From: JAIBJN01 sp963838795
GTDB taxonomy: Bacteria; Actinomycetota; Thermoleophilia; Gaiellales; Gaiellaceae
Assembly: GCA_963838795.1 (NCBI GenBank)
Contig: CAWISL010000011.1
Span: 490,635 to 554,634, forward strand
DNA length: 64,000 nucleotides
Direction: 5' to 3'
Below are positions 1 through 9,303 of this stretch, in pieces. The notes below the pieces were generated by a model. That model ran no database searches. It had not been told where the DNA came from and saw nothing but the letters and a program-made list of their open reading frames with translations. The stretch's first letter is position 1. Each line of letters starts with the position of its first letter. Position numbers and translations under genes: made by a program.

Positions 1-778
1 GCAGGGGCTGGTACCGCTCGATCGCCGTCCGGCAGGCAGTGCTGCCCACGGCGTGCATCTCAGCACCACCCGCCCCGGAGGTCATCCGGAAGTTTTCGTC
101 GAGCTTGGGGCCTGAGTCGATGCCGGTGTCGTACGGAGGACAGTGGAAGTTGAACACCGCCTTCTCGGGGTCGGTCAGCCCGACGATGACGGCCTCGAGC
201 CGGCGGGCGAGCTCGTCCTCCTCGATGTCGCGGGGGCAATCCCATGGGGTTCGGTTCGCGTAGCCGCAGCTTGCCACCTCGGTCTCGTCGGGGAGCCGGA
301 TGACCCGCCCCTCGAGGAACTGCACCCAGGCGCCGGCCTCGAGCACCTCGTCGATCTCGGCGGGATCGTCGTTGCCGGCATTCATGTAGCAGGGAATCTG
401 CTTGGGGCGGAGTCGTTCCTCGGCGAGAGCGACCCAGCGGGCGAGGCGCTCCTTCATGAGGCGAAGGAAGAGGGCCTCGCGCGCGGGGGCGTCCGCGCGC
501 AAGGCCTCCTCTTCGTCCGGGTCGCAGCGGAAGGCGTAGTAGCCGGCGTTGGCGATCTTCTGCTCCAGCTCGACGAGCGCCTCTCCCTCCGCGGCGACGT
601 CCTCCCCGAAGAACACGCCGCGATGGAGGCCGTTCACGCGCACGAGCGGGACCATGGCCTTCCCGGTCAGGTCGCCGCCGAGGAGGATCGCGTCGGCCCC
701 GTAGAAGGACGCCGCGTTTACGAACTTCGTGAAGCAGCGGTCCGACCCGTGGACGTCGGTGGCGTAGAAAAGCTTCAC
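1..778 (-). CDS. Metallophosphoesterase (3' end outside window)
   Basis: Calcineurin-like metallophosphoesterase, a two-metal phosphoester hydrolase. From the GTG at 778 the protein starts VKLFYATDVHGS, giving the metal-binding D8-x-H10 pair. GGDLTG (residues 35-40), a GNDD block (about residue 131) and an FNFHCPP histidine block (about residue 209) follow in the canonical order. The frame is open to the left edge, so the C-terminus is missing. The start lies one base after the stop of the permease gene upstream, so the two are probably translationally coupled. It is the last visible gene of a minus-strand catabolic operon. Substrate cannot be predicted; a role in hydrolysing a phosphorylated product of the pathway is only a guess. 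Confidence 0.85.
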   Translation of the reverse strand, partial: MKLFYATDVHGSDRCFTKFVNAASFYGADAILLGGDLTGKAMVPLVRVNGLHRGVFFGEDVAAEGEALVELEQKIANAGYYAFRCDPDEEEALRADAPAREALFLRLMKERLARWVALAEERLRPKQIPCYMNAGNDDPAEIDEVLEAGAWVQFLEGRVIRLPDETEVASCGYANRTPWDCPRDIEEDELARRLEAVIVGLTDPEKAVFNFHCPPYDTGIDSGPKLDENFRMTSGAGGAEMHAVGSTACRTAIERYQPL

Positions 779-779
779 G

Positions 780-2405
780 CTACTCGGGCGGGATCTCCTT
801 GTAGAGCAGGTCGAGGTCGACGCCGCGCTGACGCCTCACGGCGCGCGAGATGTAATAGAGGACGAACCCGGCGACGTAGATGCCGACCACGAAGGCGATC
901 GCCCGGTTGCCCGTGGGACCGCTGAACGCCGGCGTGTCGAACGACGCGATCAGGATGAGCGTGAAGAGAATCAGGTTCCCGACGCCCAGGAGGGTGATCA
1001 CGGGAATTCCGGCGATCTTCCGCCTGACGGCCTCGGGGGCCTGCTCGAACAGGTCGCGCCGCCGGTAGGGGAGGAGGATGGCGGCGAAGCTGGTCATCCA
1101 GAACGCGATCGAGAAGATGACGATGTAGTTGACGACGATGGTGAAGAAGCTCGTGAAGACGTAGAGGGCCAGGAGCGCGACCGCGATCGCCGTGATCAAG
1201 ATCGCCGCGACCCACGGAGCGTGCGTGCGCTCGCCGACCGTGGCGAGCTGGCGCGGCGCCACGCCATCGAACGACCAGGCGAAGATGTTCCGGGTGCAGA
1301 TCATCGCGATCACGAAGAGGAGCAGGACGTTCCAGAGGATGAAGCTGACCCCCATGATGACGTTCAGCACCGTCGAGCCGGTCATGATCCCGACGAAGAA
1401 GTTGAGGACGGGGGCGACCGGGATCCCCGAGTCGTCGCCGAGGTAGACGACCGAGTTCGTGAAGTCCTGCCCGACGACGTCGTAGTAGCGCCAGAAGACG
1501 AGCATGTACACGGCGAACGCGAATGCGAGCGTCGCGAGGATCATGCGCGGCTGCGTCTTCGACGCCTGCTTCACCTCGCCGCCGATGTAGGCGGAATACG
1601 TGAAGCCGATGTAGATCCAGTAGCCGATGGGGAGGGCGAGGAGCGCCCCCATAAACGTTGCGTCGCCGGCCGAGAAGCCGCTGCTCGAGGCCTGGTCGAC
1701 GAGCCCCTGGTACGTCTGCCCGTCGGCCCGTTCGGCCATGAAAGCGTTGAACTTGGCGGCGAACTCCTCCTTCGACGTCGTGAAGAGGACGCCGATGGTG
1801 ACAAAGGTCCCCAGGAGCGCCGGGATGAACCCGATCAGGAAGATGTTGCGGATCACCCGGGTGTTGAGCGAGAGCACGAGCAGGACGAGGAGGAGGATGG
1901 CCGTCCCGATCAGGAAGACCGCCCAGTCGCCGCTCACGTCGACGCTCCAGTTGACGAGCGTGTCGTTGCCGATCGCGTTCCCCAGAGTGGCGAAAGCGAT
2001 GGCGATCCCGAAGTTGACCGCGAAGGCCGAGTAGAGCCCGAGCCCAAGGAACTGCGACCAGGTGAAGCCCCAGTTCGCGGTGAACCCGAGGGACGGGTGG
2101 ACGACGCGCGAGAGGTAGACATAGTCGCCGCCCGAGCGCGGCATGATGCCCGCGAGGTAGCCGTACATCAGCGCGTTCGAGAGCGTCAGGACCGTCCCGA
2201 TGCCGACGACCAGCAGGACGTTCTGCTCGGGCCAGAGCCCGGCCATGAAGGTCGGCACGACCGCGAGAACGAGTCCGAGGGCGTACCCGAGCGTGTTGAA
2301 GACGAAGACGTCGGCCGGCCGGAACTCGCGGATCAGCCCGGACGACTGTCTGACATAGAGGCCCCGGGCCTCCACCGGCGCACCGGGCGCAACGTGCTCA
2401 GCCAT
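780..2405 (-). CDS. APC superfamily amino acid permease
   Basis: A 541-residue integral membrane protein of the amino acid-polyamine-organocation family, with about 12-14 hydrophobic segments. The N-terminal region carries the family pattern of a first helix after a short polar leader (GLIREFRPADVFVFNTLGYA) and a GIMPRSGGDYVYLSR segment resembling the conserved substrate-site helix. It would import an amino acid, amine or related compound by cation symport. It lies between a nitrilase-family amidase and a metallophosphoesterase and is almost certainly the importer for the compound the operon degrades. It is intact, unlike the three enzyme and regulator genes before it. The exact substrate is unknown. 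Confidence 0.9.
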   Translation of the reverse strand: MAEHVAPGAPVEARGLYVRQSSGLIREFRPADVFVFNTLGYALGLVLAVVPTFMAGLWPEQNVLLVVGIGTVLTLSNALMYGYLAGIMPRSGGDYVYLSRVVHPSLGFTANWGFTWSQFLGLGLYSAFAVNFGIAIAFATLGNAIGNDTLVNWSVDVSGDWAVFLIGTAILLLVLLVLSLNTRVIRNIFLIGFIPALLGTFVTIGVLFTTSKEEFAAKFNAFMAERADGQTYQGLVDQASSSGFSAGDATFMGALLALPIGYWIYIGFTYSAYIGGEVKQASKTQPRMILATLAFAFAVYMLVFWRYYDVVGQDFTNSVVYLGDDSGIPVAPVLNFFVGIMTGSTVLNVIMGVSFILWNVLLLFVIAMICTRNIFAWSFDGVAPRQLATVGERTHAPWVAAILITAIAVALLALYVFTSFFTIVVNYIVIFSIAFWMTSFAAILLPYRRRDLFEQAPEAVRRKIAGIPVITLLGVGNLILFTLILIASFDTPAFSGPTGNRAIAFVVGIYVAGFVLYYISRAVRRQRGVDLDLLYKEIPPE

Positions 2406-2441
2406 GTGGCATCCCTCCTGGAGAGAACGGGTAGTGGGCCT

Positions 2442-3235
2442 TCAGCGGGTGACGTGCTCCTTCTCGATGACCGTGACCGGACGGGGCGGGCGGACGAACT
2501 TGGGGTAGTCGGTCCGCGGGTCGAACCCCCCGAGCTCGGCGACCGGGACGACGAGCAGCTCCTCCTGGTCGCGGCTCGCTTCGACGAGGACTCGCCGGTG
2601 GGGGCGATCGACCTGCTGGCGCCGACGAAGACGAGCCCGTCGCCACTGCCGACGAGATTGGCGTAGAGGTGCGGGAGGCGGTTCTCGTGGGCCCGCGCGA
2701 CGGCGCCGACGGCGTGGTCGATGTAGAACGGATCCATGTTCGCGGAGGCGGTGACGAGGAGGTCGGCGCCGGCGAGCGCGACCAGCCGGCCGGGCTCGGG
2801 GAACTCGATGTCGAAGCAGATGAGTGGGGCTGCTCGCCGGCCGGCGAGCTCGACGATCAGCTGCTCCTCGCCCTCGACGAACCCGGCTGTCGGCTTCCGA
2901 CCCGAAGAGGTGCGTCTTGCGGTAGACGCCGGCCACCGAGCCGTCGTTGTCGATGCACGCCGCCGAGTTGGCGACACCCTGCGACATCCGCTCGGCGAAG
3001 CCGATCACGACGGCTGTCTCCGCCTCCGCAGCAGCCGCCGCGATCTCCGCGATCTCGTCGGAGTCGATCGGCCGTGCGAGCTCGTCGAGATCGCGGTAGG
3101 TGTAGCCGCAGAGGTAGAGCTCGGGGAAGACGGCGATGTCGACGTCCGGATGGGAGCGAATCGCGTCGATCGCCCGCGCCGTGTTCCCTCCACGTCCCCG
3201 ATCCGGCAGGCGAGCTGTGCGAGCAGCGCCTTCAT
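2442..3235 (-). CDS. Carbon-nitrogen hydrolase (nitrilase superfamily), frame disrupted
   Basis: Nitrilase-fold amidase or N-carbamoylase. All three catalytic residues are visible: Glu in FPELYLCGY (about residue 39), Lys in VYRKTHLFG (about 107) and Cys in PLICFDIEFPE (about 142). The reading frame changes at least three times (near 3195, 2910 and 2600), each time picking up the expected continuation, so single-base assembly errors are likely. The ATG at 3235 is preferred over that at 3241 because an AAAGGAGG ribosome site sits at proper spacing before it. The GntR regulator stop overlaps the upstream ATG. Family relatives include beta-ureidopropionase and N-carbamoylputrescine amidase; which one applies is not decidable here. 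Confidence 0.8.
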
Positions 3236-3237
3236 CG

Positions 3238-4028
3238 TCATTCCTCCTTTCGACTCGTCGACGGATCCGGCTGCTCCACCGGCGGATCACCTCGAGCACC
3301 GCGCGGATGCCCTGGTCGCTGCTGGCAACGTGGCGGTCCATGGCAGCCTCCGCCGCCCTCGGGTCGCGCGCCTCGACGGCTGCGAAGATCGCGCTCGTGC
3401 TCGCCGGAGATCCGCCCGTGCCAGGTGTCCGACTCGGGGAGAAGGCTGATCACGTCGTTCAGCTCCGCCCTGATCTCCTCGATCGCGCTCGCGAAGCGCC
3501 GGTTGCCCGTGGCGCGTGCGCGACGGCGAGATGGAACTGGGTGTCGTAGCGCATGTAGTCCGGCTCCGTGGCCGCCTCCGCCATTCCCAGGAGCTGACGC
3601 CGCATGGCGGCCAGATCGTGCCTGCTTGCGGGCCTCGGCCGCCAGTGACGAGACTCCCGGCTCGAGCATGCGGCGGAGCTCGAGAGCTCCTCGATCTCCC
3701 TGCGGCGGCGGAGGGTCCGCAGGATCAGCTCCTCCTTGACGGCCGAGTCCTCCGCAGGCTGCGCTACGAACGTCCCCCCGGCGCGCCCGCGCCGGGTCTC
3801 GACGAGGCGGTCGTGCTCGAGGAGCCGAAGAGCGCAGCTGGATGGTCGGTCTCCCGACGCCGAACATGGCGGCGAGATCGCGCTCCGAGGGAAGCGACTC
3901 GCCGGGGGCGATCAGCCGAAGCGCGATGTGGCGGCGGATCTGGTCGGCCACGTACTCGTGGGCGCGAACCTGCTGGATCCGGTGAAAGCGGACCGGCGAT
4001 CGTCGAGTGCGGTGGTCAGCGCCTTCAC
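3238..4028 (-). CDS. GntR family regulator with FCD domain, frame disrupted
   Basis: DNA-binding repressor of the GntR/FadR type. The winged-helix part reads EYVADQIRRHI, then LPSERDLAAMFGVGRPTI, the typical recognition helix. A helical FCD ligand domain follows (ELRRMLEPGVSSLAAEAR, then DTQFHLAVA with a metal/ligand-type Asp and His). At least five frame changes occur between 3978 and 3300, each restored by one base; for example a single missing C near 3978 would join the start to the HTH. The GTG at 4028 overlaps the aminotransferase stop as GTGA. It probably senses the operon substrate and controls the operon. It is either a decayed gene or one hit by sequencing errors; I favour errors. 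Confidence 0.75.
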
Positions 4029-5400
4029 GTCTCTGTCACCGCCGGTGATGCCAGCTCGGAGAGCACCTCGCGCTCGACGGCCGTCACCGCCTCGGCCATT
4101 CGCTCGACAATGAGCGAGAGCTCTTCGTCGGTGGACGTGAACGCCGGCGCGATCAGCGTCTGGTCGCCCGCGAAGCCGTCCCGCGTCGGCTGGGTCGAGT
4201 AGACGATGAGGCCGCGGGCGAGAGCCTCGCCGTCGATCCGTCGCGCCACGCGCAGCTCGGGCGGCAGGAACGAGCGCCGGTCGCGCGGGTCTGCGTAGTC
4301 GATCCCGAGGAGGAAGCCGCGGCCGCGAACCTCGGCGACGAGCTCGCAGTCGGCGAGCGCCGCCTCGAGCGAGCTCAGGAGCCGCGGGCCCTCGTCCCGT
4401 ACCCGCTCGACGAGCCGTCGCTCCCGGAGGTAGTCGATGACGGCGAGCCCGACGGCGCAGGGCAGCGGCGCTCCGTCCCATGTGTGCCCCAGCTCGAAGG
4501 CACGCGAGCCTTCGGCGATCGCGCGGTAGACCTCGTCGCGGCAGAGCACGGCGCCAATCGGCGCGTAGCCGGCGCCCGAGCCCCTTGGCGGTCGTGATCA
4601 CGTCCGGCACGAACGGGAGCTGCTCGGCGGCGAACCACGTGCCCGTTCGGCCCATGCCCGGTGACCACCTCGTCCAGGCAGATGAGGAAGCCGTGCTCGT
4701 CCCGGCGCTCGGCCAGGCCCTGCCAGAAGCGCTCGGGCGGCGAGTAGCCGGGCAGGGCGGCCGCGCTGACCGGCTCGCAGAAGAACGCGGAGACGGTCTG
4801 CGGCCCGGCCTCGTCCAAGCACGCGGTCGAGCGCCTCGAGCGCTGCCTCCCCGCTCGGGTCGAAGCGCCACGTCGAGGGCGGGATATGCAGGTGGGGGTG
4901 AGGTACGGCGCGTAGTGGTGGTGGAGCCCGGGCCGGCCGGTGAGGGAGAGGGTCGCCACGGTCGGCCCGTGGTACGCCTGCGCCGGCGAGACGATGCGCC
5001 AGCGCTCGGGCTCGCCGCGCTCCACGTGGTAGCTCCGGGCCAGGCGCACGGCTGTCTCGTTGGCCTCGGCGCCGCCGGTCACGAAGTGGACCCGCGTGAA
5101 GCCTTCCGGCGCAAGCGCGAGCAGCTCGCGCGCCAGCTCCTCCTGCGGCGTGGTCGTGAACTGCTGGTTGTAGAGAAACGAGACGCGGCTCGCCTGCTCC
5201 CGGGCCGCCTCGACGAGCTCGGGGACGCCGTGACCGACCGAGGTGACCATCGCCCCGCCGCCGACGGCGTCGAGGTAGGCGTTCCCCGCCGGGTCGTAGA
5301 GCCAGACGCCCTCGGCCCGCTCGATCAGCGGGTAGGGCCGGTCGAGCTCGCGGAGGAAGACGCTGGTCTCGGGCTCGCGGACGAAGACGGGCTCGCTCAC
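4025..5400 (-). CDS. Class III (PLP-dependent) aminotransferase, frame disrupted
   Basis: Fold-type I omega-aminotransferase. It starts by GTG at 5400 (VSEPVFVREPETSVFLREL). The N-terminal YLDAVGGGAMVTSVGHG block, the cofactor phosphate and ring contacts (FVTGGAEANETAVRLAR, QAYHG), the Asp block LICLDEVVTG and the PLP-lysine block TTAKGLG are present in order, followed by the C-terminal RGRGFLLGI segment. The frame changes near 4890, 4820, 4665 and 4575, consistent with single-base errors in about 455 residues. It would transaminate a beta- or omega-amino compound to a semialdehyde. Its start overlaps the M20 peptidase end as GTGA if one indel there is corrected; as sequenced, the two frames run together (see findings). 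Confidence 0.82.
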
Positions 5401-6735
5401 TTCGACGACTCCGCACCAGAGCGAGATCGCGCGCGCGTAGACCTTCGCCCCGAGCACGAGCTCGTCGATCCCCACCCACTCGTCCGGGGCGTGCGCTCGG
5501 GCGAGGTCGCCGGGGCCGAAGGCCGGGCTGGGGGTCTCGGCGAAGAGCGTCAGGAGGGCGCCGTCGTAGGTCGTGTCGATTCCCTCGGCCTGCACCTCGA
5601 CGCCGAGATCCCGGCCGGCTTCCTGGGCGACCGCGACGATCGGGGAATCCGGGTCGATCTCGGAGGGCGGATAGTCCGTGTACCAGCTCCAGGCGGGAGG
5701 ATGCTCGGTAAGCCAGTCGTCGTCCGCCGCGACTGCGGCGACCGCCTGTTCGATCTCGCCCCTCGGGATCGAGCCGTACCCCTGCTCGGTCGGCGTTCCC
5801 TGGCAGATAGGTGGCATTGAGCGCGACCTCGCAGGACTCGGGGATGTTCGAGATGAAGGTCCCGCCGCGCACCATCGTCGGGTTGACGGAGGGCGTGCCG
5901 AGAAGCGGATGCTGCTTGTCCCCGCGCCCGGCCCAGTCGGCGGTGAGGCGGTCGAGCCCGGCCAGCACGGCCATGGCCTTCTGGATTGCGTTGACGCCCC
6001 CGCCCTCGCGCCAGTGCGGCTGGTTCATCTCGGCGTGGGCCGAGCGGCCTTCGACGGTCAACGTCCCGTGGAGGAGCCCGCGCGTGGCGATCCAGAGGTT
6101 GAGCCGCGTCGGCTCGGGGACGAGCCCGGCGTCGCCGCGGTAGCCGCGTGCGATTGCCGCGACCGTTCCCATCGCGCAGGTCTCCTCGTCCGGCACGGTC
6201 TCGAAGACGACGTCGCCGGCGAGGCGGACACCGCAGGCGTGCAGCGCCTCGAGCGCGAAGAGCGCGGCCCCGATTCCGCCCTTCATGTCGACCGCGCCGC
6301 GCCCGTAAGATGCGGCCGTCGCGGACGTCGGCGGCGAAGGGCGGGGAGGTCCAGCGCGAGATGGTCGCCGGCGTCGACGACGTCGATGTGGCCGTTGACC
6401 ACGAGGCTGCGGCCGCCGCCCGCGCCGCGCATCGTCCCGACGGTGAGCGGCCGCCCGCGCCAGTGGTGCCACGGCGGCATCATCGGATGGTCGGCGAGCT
6501 CGGCGGCGTCGGGCTCCCACTGGTCGACTTCGGCGCCGAGCGCGCGCAGCCGCTCCCCGACGTACGCCTGCAGCTCGGCCTCCTGGTTGGTCGTTCGCGC
6601 CGACCCCGGCGAGAGGTCGACCGAGGTCGTGTCGAAGCGAACGAGGGCGCGCACGAGCTCGACGAGCTTCTCCACGTTCGCCTCGATGTGCTCGTCGACG
6701 GCCTGGGTCGAAGAAAGGACCCGAGTCAAGGCCAA
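5397..6735 (-). CDS. M20 family metallopeptidase (ArgE/DapE-like deacylase), frame disrupted
   Basis: Zinc-dependent amidohydrolase of the ArgE/DapE/ACY1 family, about 445 residues. Metal ligands are visible in VVNGHIDVVDAGD, in RGAVDMKGG and in VPDEETCAMG, which includes the catalytic Glu pair. The dimerisation/lid domain contains the GRSAHAE histidine block and the C-terminus the expected FGPGDLARAHAPDEWV. Frames change near 6310 and 5815. The ATG at 6735 is the first gene of the operon, opposite the divergent lipoprotein gene. It would remove an N-acyl or N-carbamoyl group to liberate the amine used by the aminotransferase next door. DapE or ArgE biosynthetic roles are less likely given this context. 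Confidence 0.82.
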
Positions 6736-6792
6736 ATCAGCCTACCCGTCGCCCGGTCAAGCTTTTCGCTCGCTCTCACGGCCGCCTCATCT

Positions 6793-6812
6793 CGGCTCTC
6801 TACGTTGAGCCG
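6793..6812. promoter_or_regulatory. Short inverted repeat in divergent intergenic region
   Basis: CGGCTC, an 8-base spacer and GAGCCG form a 6-bp perfect inverted repeat in the roughly 100-bp gap between the divergent M20 peptidase and lipoprotein genes. The position suits an operator for the GntR-family regulator in the operon. The repeat is short and GC-rich, so chance is possible. Confidence 0.25.
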
Positions 6813-6838
6813 AAAGCACTCGGAGGAGGTCCCAGAAG

Positions 6839-8214
6839 ATGGCCACCAGAAGCTCGCTCGTCGCCATGCTCGCCGCGTCTCGCGGCGATCCTGCTCGCCG
6901 CCGTTGGGTGCCGCGACCAAGGCGAAACGGCCCCGCGACCGGAGCGACGACCGGCGCCAGGAGACGATCTCCCAGCCGTCGGTCCGGGGTCTGCCGGTGG
7001 CGCCCGAGAGCCAGCGCGTCGACCTCGCAGTGCCGACGATTCTCCGACCCGACCAACGTCACCAACCCGCTCTTCCCGGTCTCCCGGCAGGAGTCGGTGC
7101 TTCTGCTCGGACGGGTCGACGGCCAGCCGTTTCGGACCGAGGTGACGCTGCTCCCCGAGACGAGGATCATCGCTTGGCAAGGGCAGGCTGGTCGAGACGC
7201 TCGTCTCCCAGTACGTCGCCTACCTCGGCGGGCGCATCCACGAGGTGGCGTACGACTTCTACGCCCAGGACGACGCCGGTGCGGTGTGGTACTTCGGCGA
7301 GGACGTCTTCAACTTCAAGGATGGGCTCATCGCCGACACCCACGGCACCTGGATCGCCGGCAAGGACGGCCCGGCGGCGATGATCATGCCCGCCGACCCC
7401 CAGGTCGGCGACGTCTACCGGCCCGAGAACATCCCGGGCTTCGTGTTCGAGGAGGTCACCGTCAAGGCCGTAGACCAGCACCCTCGACGGGCCGCTCGGT
7501 CCGGTCGAGGGCGGGCTCGAGATCGAGGAGCTCCACATGGACGGGCAGACGGAGGCGAAGACCTTCGGGCCCGGCTACGGCGAGTTCTTCACCGCGGGCG
7601 GCGGTGACGTGGAGGCGCTCGCCCTGGCGGTGCCGACCGACGCGCTCGTCGGGGCCGACGCCGGCGGAGCTCCTCACGCTGGAGAGCGCGGCCGCCGACG
7701 CCTTCGCCGCGGCCGGGGCGGAGGACTGGGATTCAGCGCGGGCCACCGCCGAGGAGACGGCCGCCGCCTGGGAGAACGTGCAGGCCGGCGAAGTGCCGGA
7801 CCGGCTCGGGCCGCAGCTGAGCCGGGCGCTCGAGGCGCTTGCGAACGGAGTCGGCGGCCGCGAACGCACCAGCGAGCGCGCCAGGCGGCGATCGACGTCG
7901 CTCGCTGGAGCCTCGACCTGCAGCTCCGTCACCGTCCGGTGACCGAGATCGACCTCGCCCGCTTCGACCTCTGGCTTGCCCAGCTCCTGGTCGACGCGAA
8001 GGCGGGCGACGTGTCCGCGGTGAACGGCGACTTCTTCAGCCTCGACTACATCCGCGACCGGATTCAGCACACGTTCGGCGAGGCCGATCGCGCCCGCCTC
8101 AACCTCGCGCTCGAGGAGCTGAACGGCGCGGTCGGCGACGAGGATCTTGCAGCGGCGGCGGACCTCGCCCGGCAGCTCCGAGAGACTCTGGCGGGGCTGG
8201 CGCCTCGGAGCTGA
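6839..8214 (+). CDS. Putative lipoprotein of unknown function, frame disrupted
   Basis: A GGAGGAGG ribosome site precedes the ATG. After one early frame change the N-terminus reads as a lipoprotein signal (SLVAMLAAS, then LLAAVGCRD with the lipobox Cys). The centre (7030-7480) matches a widespread uncharacterised domain recognised by NVTNPLFPV, EVAYDFYAQDDAGAVWYFGE, GTWIAGKDGPAAMIMPADPQ and VGDVYRPE. The C-terminal third is helical and Ala/Glu-rich and ends LRETLAGLAPRS. There are frame changes near 6880, 7060, 7180, 7480, 7660 and 7850. No catalytic motif is evident. It probably sits on the outer face of the membrane. Domain recognition is from memory of the pattern; function is unknown. Confidence 0.6.
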
Positions 8215-8248
8215 CCGGGCGATGGCTGAGGTTGTGGGCCTTGGGCGG

Positions 8249-8653
8249 TCAGGCCTCGAGCGGACGGGTCAAGGCCCACATGACCCATACGGCGAGCGCG
8301 ATGATGAGGATCGACCAGAACGGGTAGTAGGGGATGAAGAAGAAATTCGCCACGGCGACCAGCACCGCCAGGACGATCCCGACGACTCGGGCCCAGGTCG
8401 CCCCCGCGAAGAGGGCGAAGCCGGCGAGCACGATCACGATCCCCAGGATGAGATGGATCCATCCCCAGGCTGTCACGTCGCCTTCGAAGACGTAGTTCTG
8501 CGTCACGACGAAGAACTCGTTCTCGAGGATGGCGGCGAGCCCGGCGATCGACTGGAAGAAGCCGACCACGATCATCAGCACCCCGGCAAACGTGATGCCG
8601 CTGATCGCCCAGGCGCTCACGGGCTCTCGTGCTCGGGTTTCGTACGACGTCAT
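8249..8653 (-). CDS. DUF7144-type four-helix membrane protein
   Basis: A 134-residue protein with four hydrophobic segments (roughly residues 15-40, 60-82, 85-105 and 108-130) and the pattern common to this actinobacterial family: a first helix ending in a LENEFFV segment, then WGWIHLILG, then GATWARVVGI. A GAAAGGAG ribosome site precedes the start. It has no known function. A second member lies at 60080-60491, also near an AI-2E permease, so the two accessory clusters in this window share a theme. Confidence 0.75.
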   Translation of the reverse strand: MTSYETRAREPVSAWAISGITFAGVLMIVVGFFQSIAGLAAILENEFFVVTQNYVFEGDVTAWGWIHLILGIVIVLAGFALFAGATWARVVGIVLAVLVAVANFFFIPYYPFWSILIIALAVWVMWALTRPLEA

Positions 8654-8791
8654 CTCTCGCTCCTTTCGTCACATCGTCTCCGGCCGGAGACCACGCGGCG
8701 GTATTCCGGAGCGGGGCGCCGAACCCTCCTGATGCGCGCTGCTCCTCGAGGCTCGCCGTGAGCTCGCCTCGAGGAGCGCCGTGCGTGTGGT

Positions 8792-9184
8792 CTAGCCCAG
8801 GGCCTTGGCCTTGAGGGCGTCGTACTCGGACTGCGAGATCGCGCCGCTGTCGAGCAGCTGCTTCGCCTTCTCGATCTCCGCGGCCGACCCGCCGCTTCCG
8901 GCGACGGACTTGACGTAGTCGTCCATCTGCGCCTTCTGCGCCTGCATCTGCTTCTCGTTGCGCTCCGCCATCGAGTGGCCCTGGGAGATCAGGTAGACGA
9001 AGACCCCTAGGAATGGCACGACGATGACGAAGATGATCCAGACGACCTTCTTGCCGCCGCCGATGTCGTGGCGGCGGAAGAGATCCGCGAAGACGGTGAT
9101 CAGAAGCCAGAACCAGATCACCCACGCGAAGATCACGAACAACGTCCAGACCACTTCCAGGAACGGGTACTCAGCTGCGAACAA
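8792..9184 (-). CDS. PLDc_N/SHOCT domain membrane protein
   Basis: About 130 residues. The TTG at 9184 is chosen because AAAGGAG stands just upstream and the protein then begins at the first membrane helix (EVVWTLFVIFAWVIWFW). A second helix contains the PLDc_N-like pattern WIIFVIVVPFLGVFVYLI. The C-terminus is a SHOCT motif (KQLLDSGAISQSEYDALKAK), a short oligomerisation helix pair seen in many actinobacterial membrane proteins. Probably a small stress-associated membrane protein; no enzymatic role is visible. Confidence 0.75.
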   Translation of the reverse strand: MFAAEYPFLEVVWTLFVIFAWVIWFWLLITVFADLFRRHDIGGGKKVVWIIFVIVVPFLGVFVYLISQGHSMAERNEKQMQAQKAQMDDYVKSVAGSGGSAAEIEKAKQLLDSGAISQSEYDALKAKALG

Positions 9185-9303
9185 GTTCGTGCTCCTTTCT
9201 CGAGACGGGAGGAGTATGGCCGTTTCTCCCGCGTGACGCGTGGTCATCGGCCGTCCGCCGGCGATCGTAGAGTTACAGCGGCAATCGACCGCGGAGCGCG
9301 AGC

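Noticed and set aside
1221..2666. Long plus-strand open frame (481 codons)
   Set aside because: Antisense shadow of the APC permease; Arg/Asp/Glu-rich composition typical of reverse-frame reading in GC-rich DNA.
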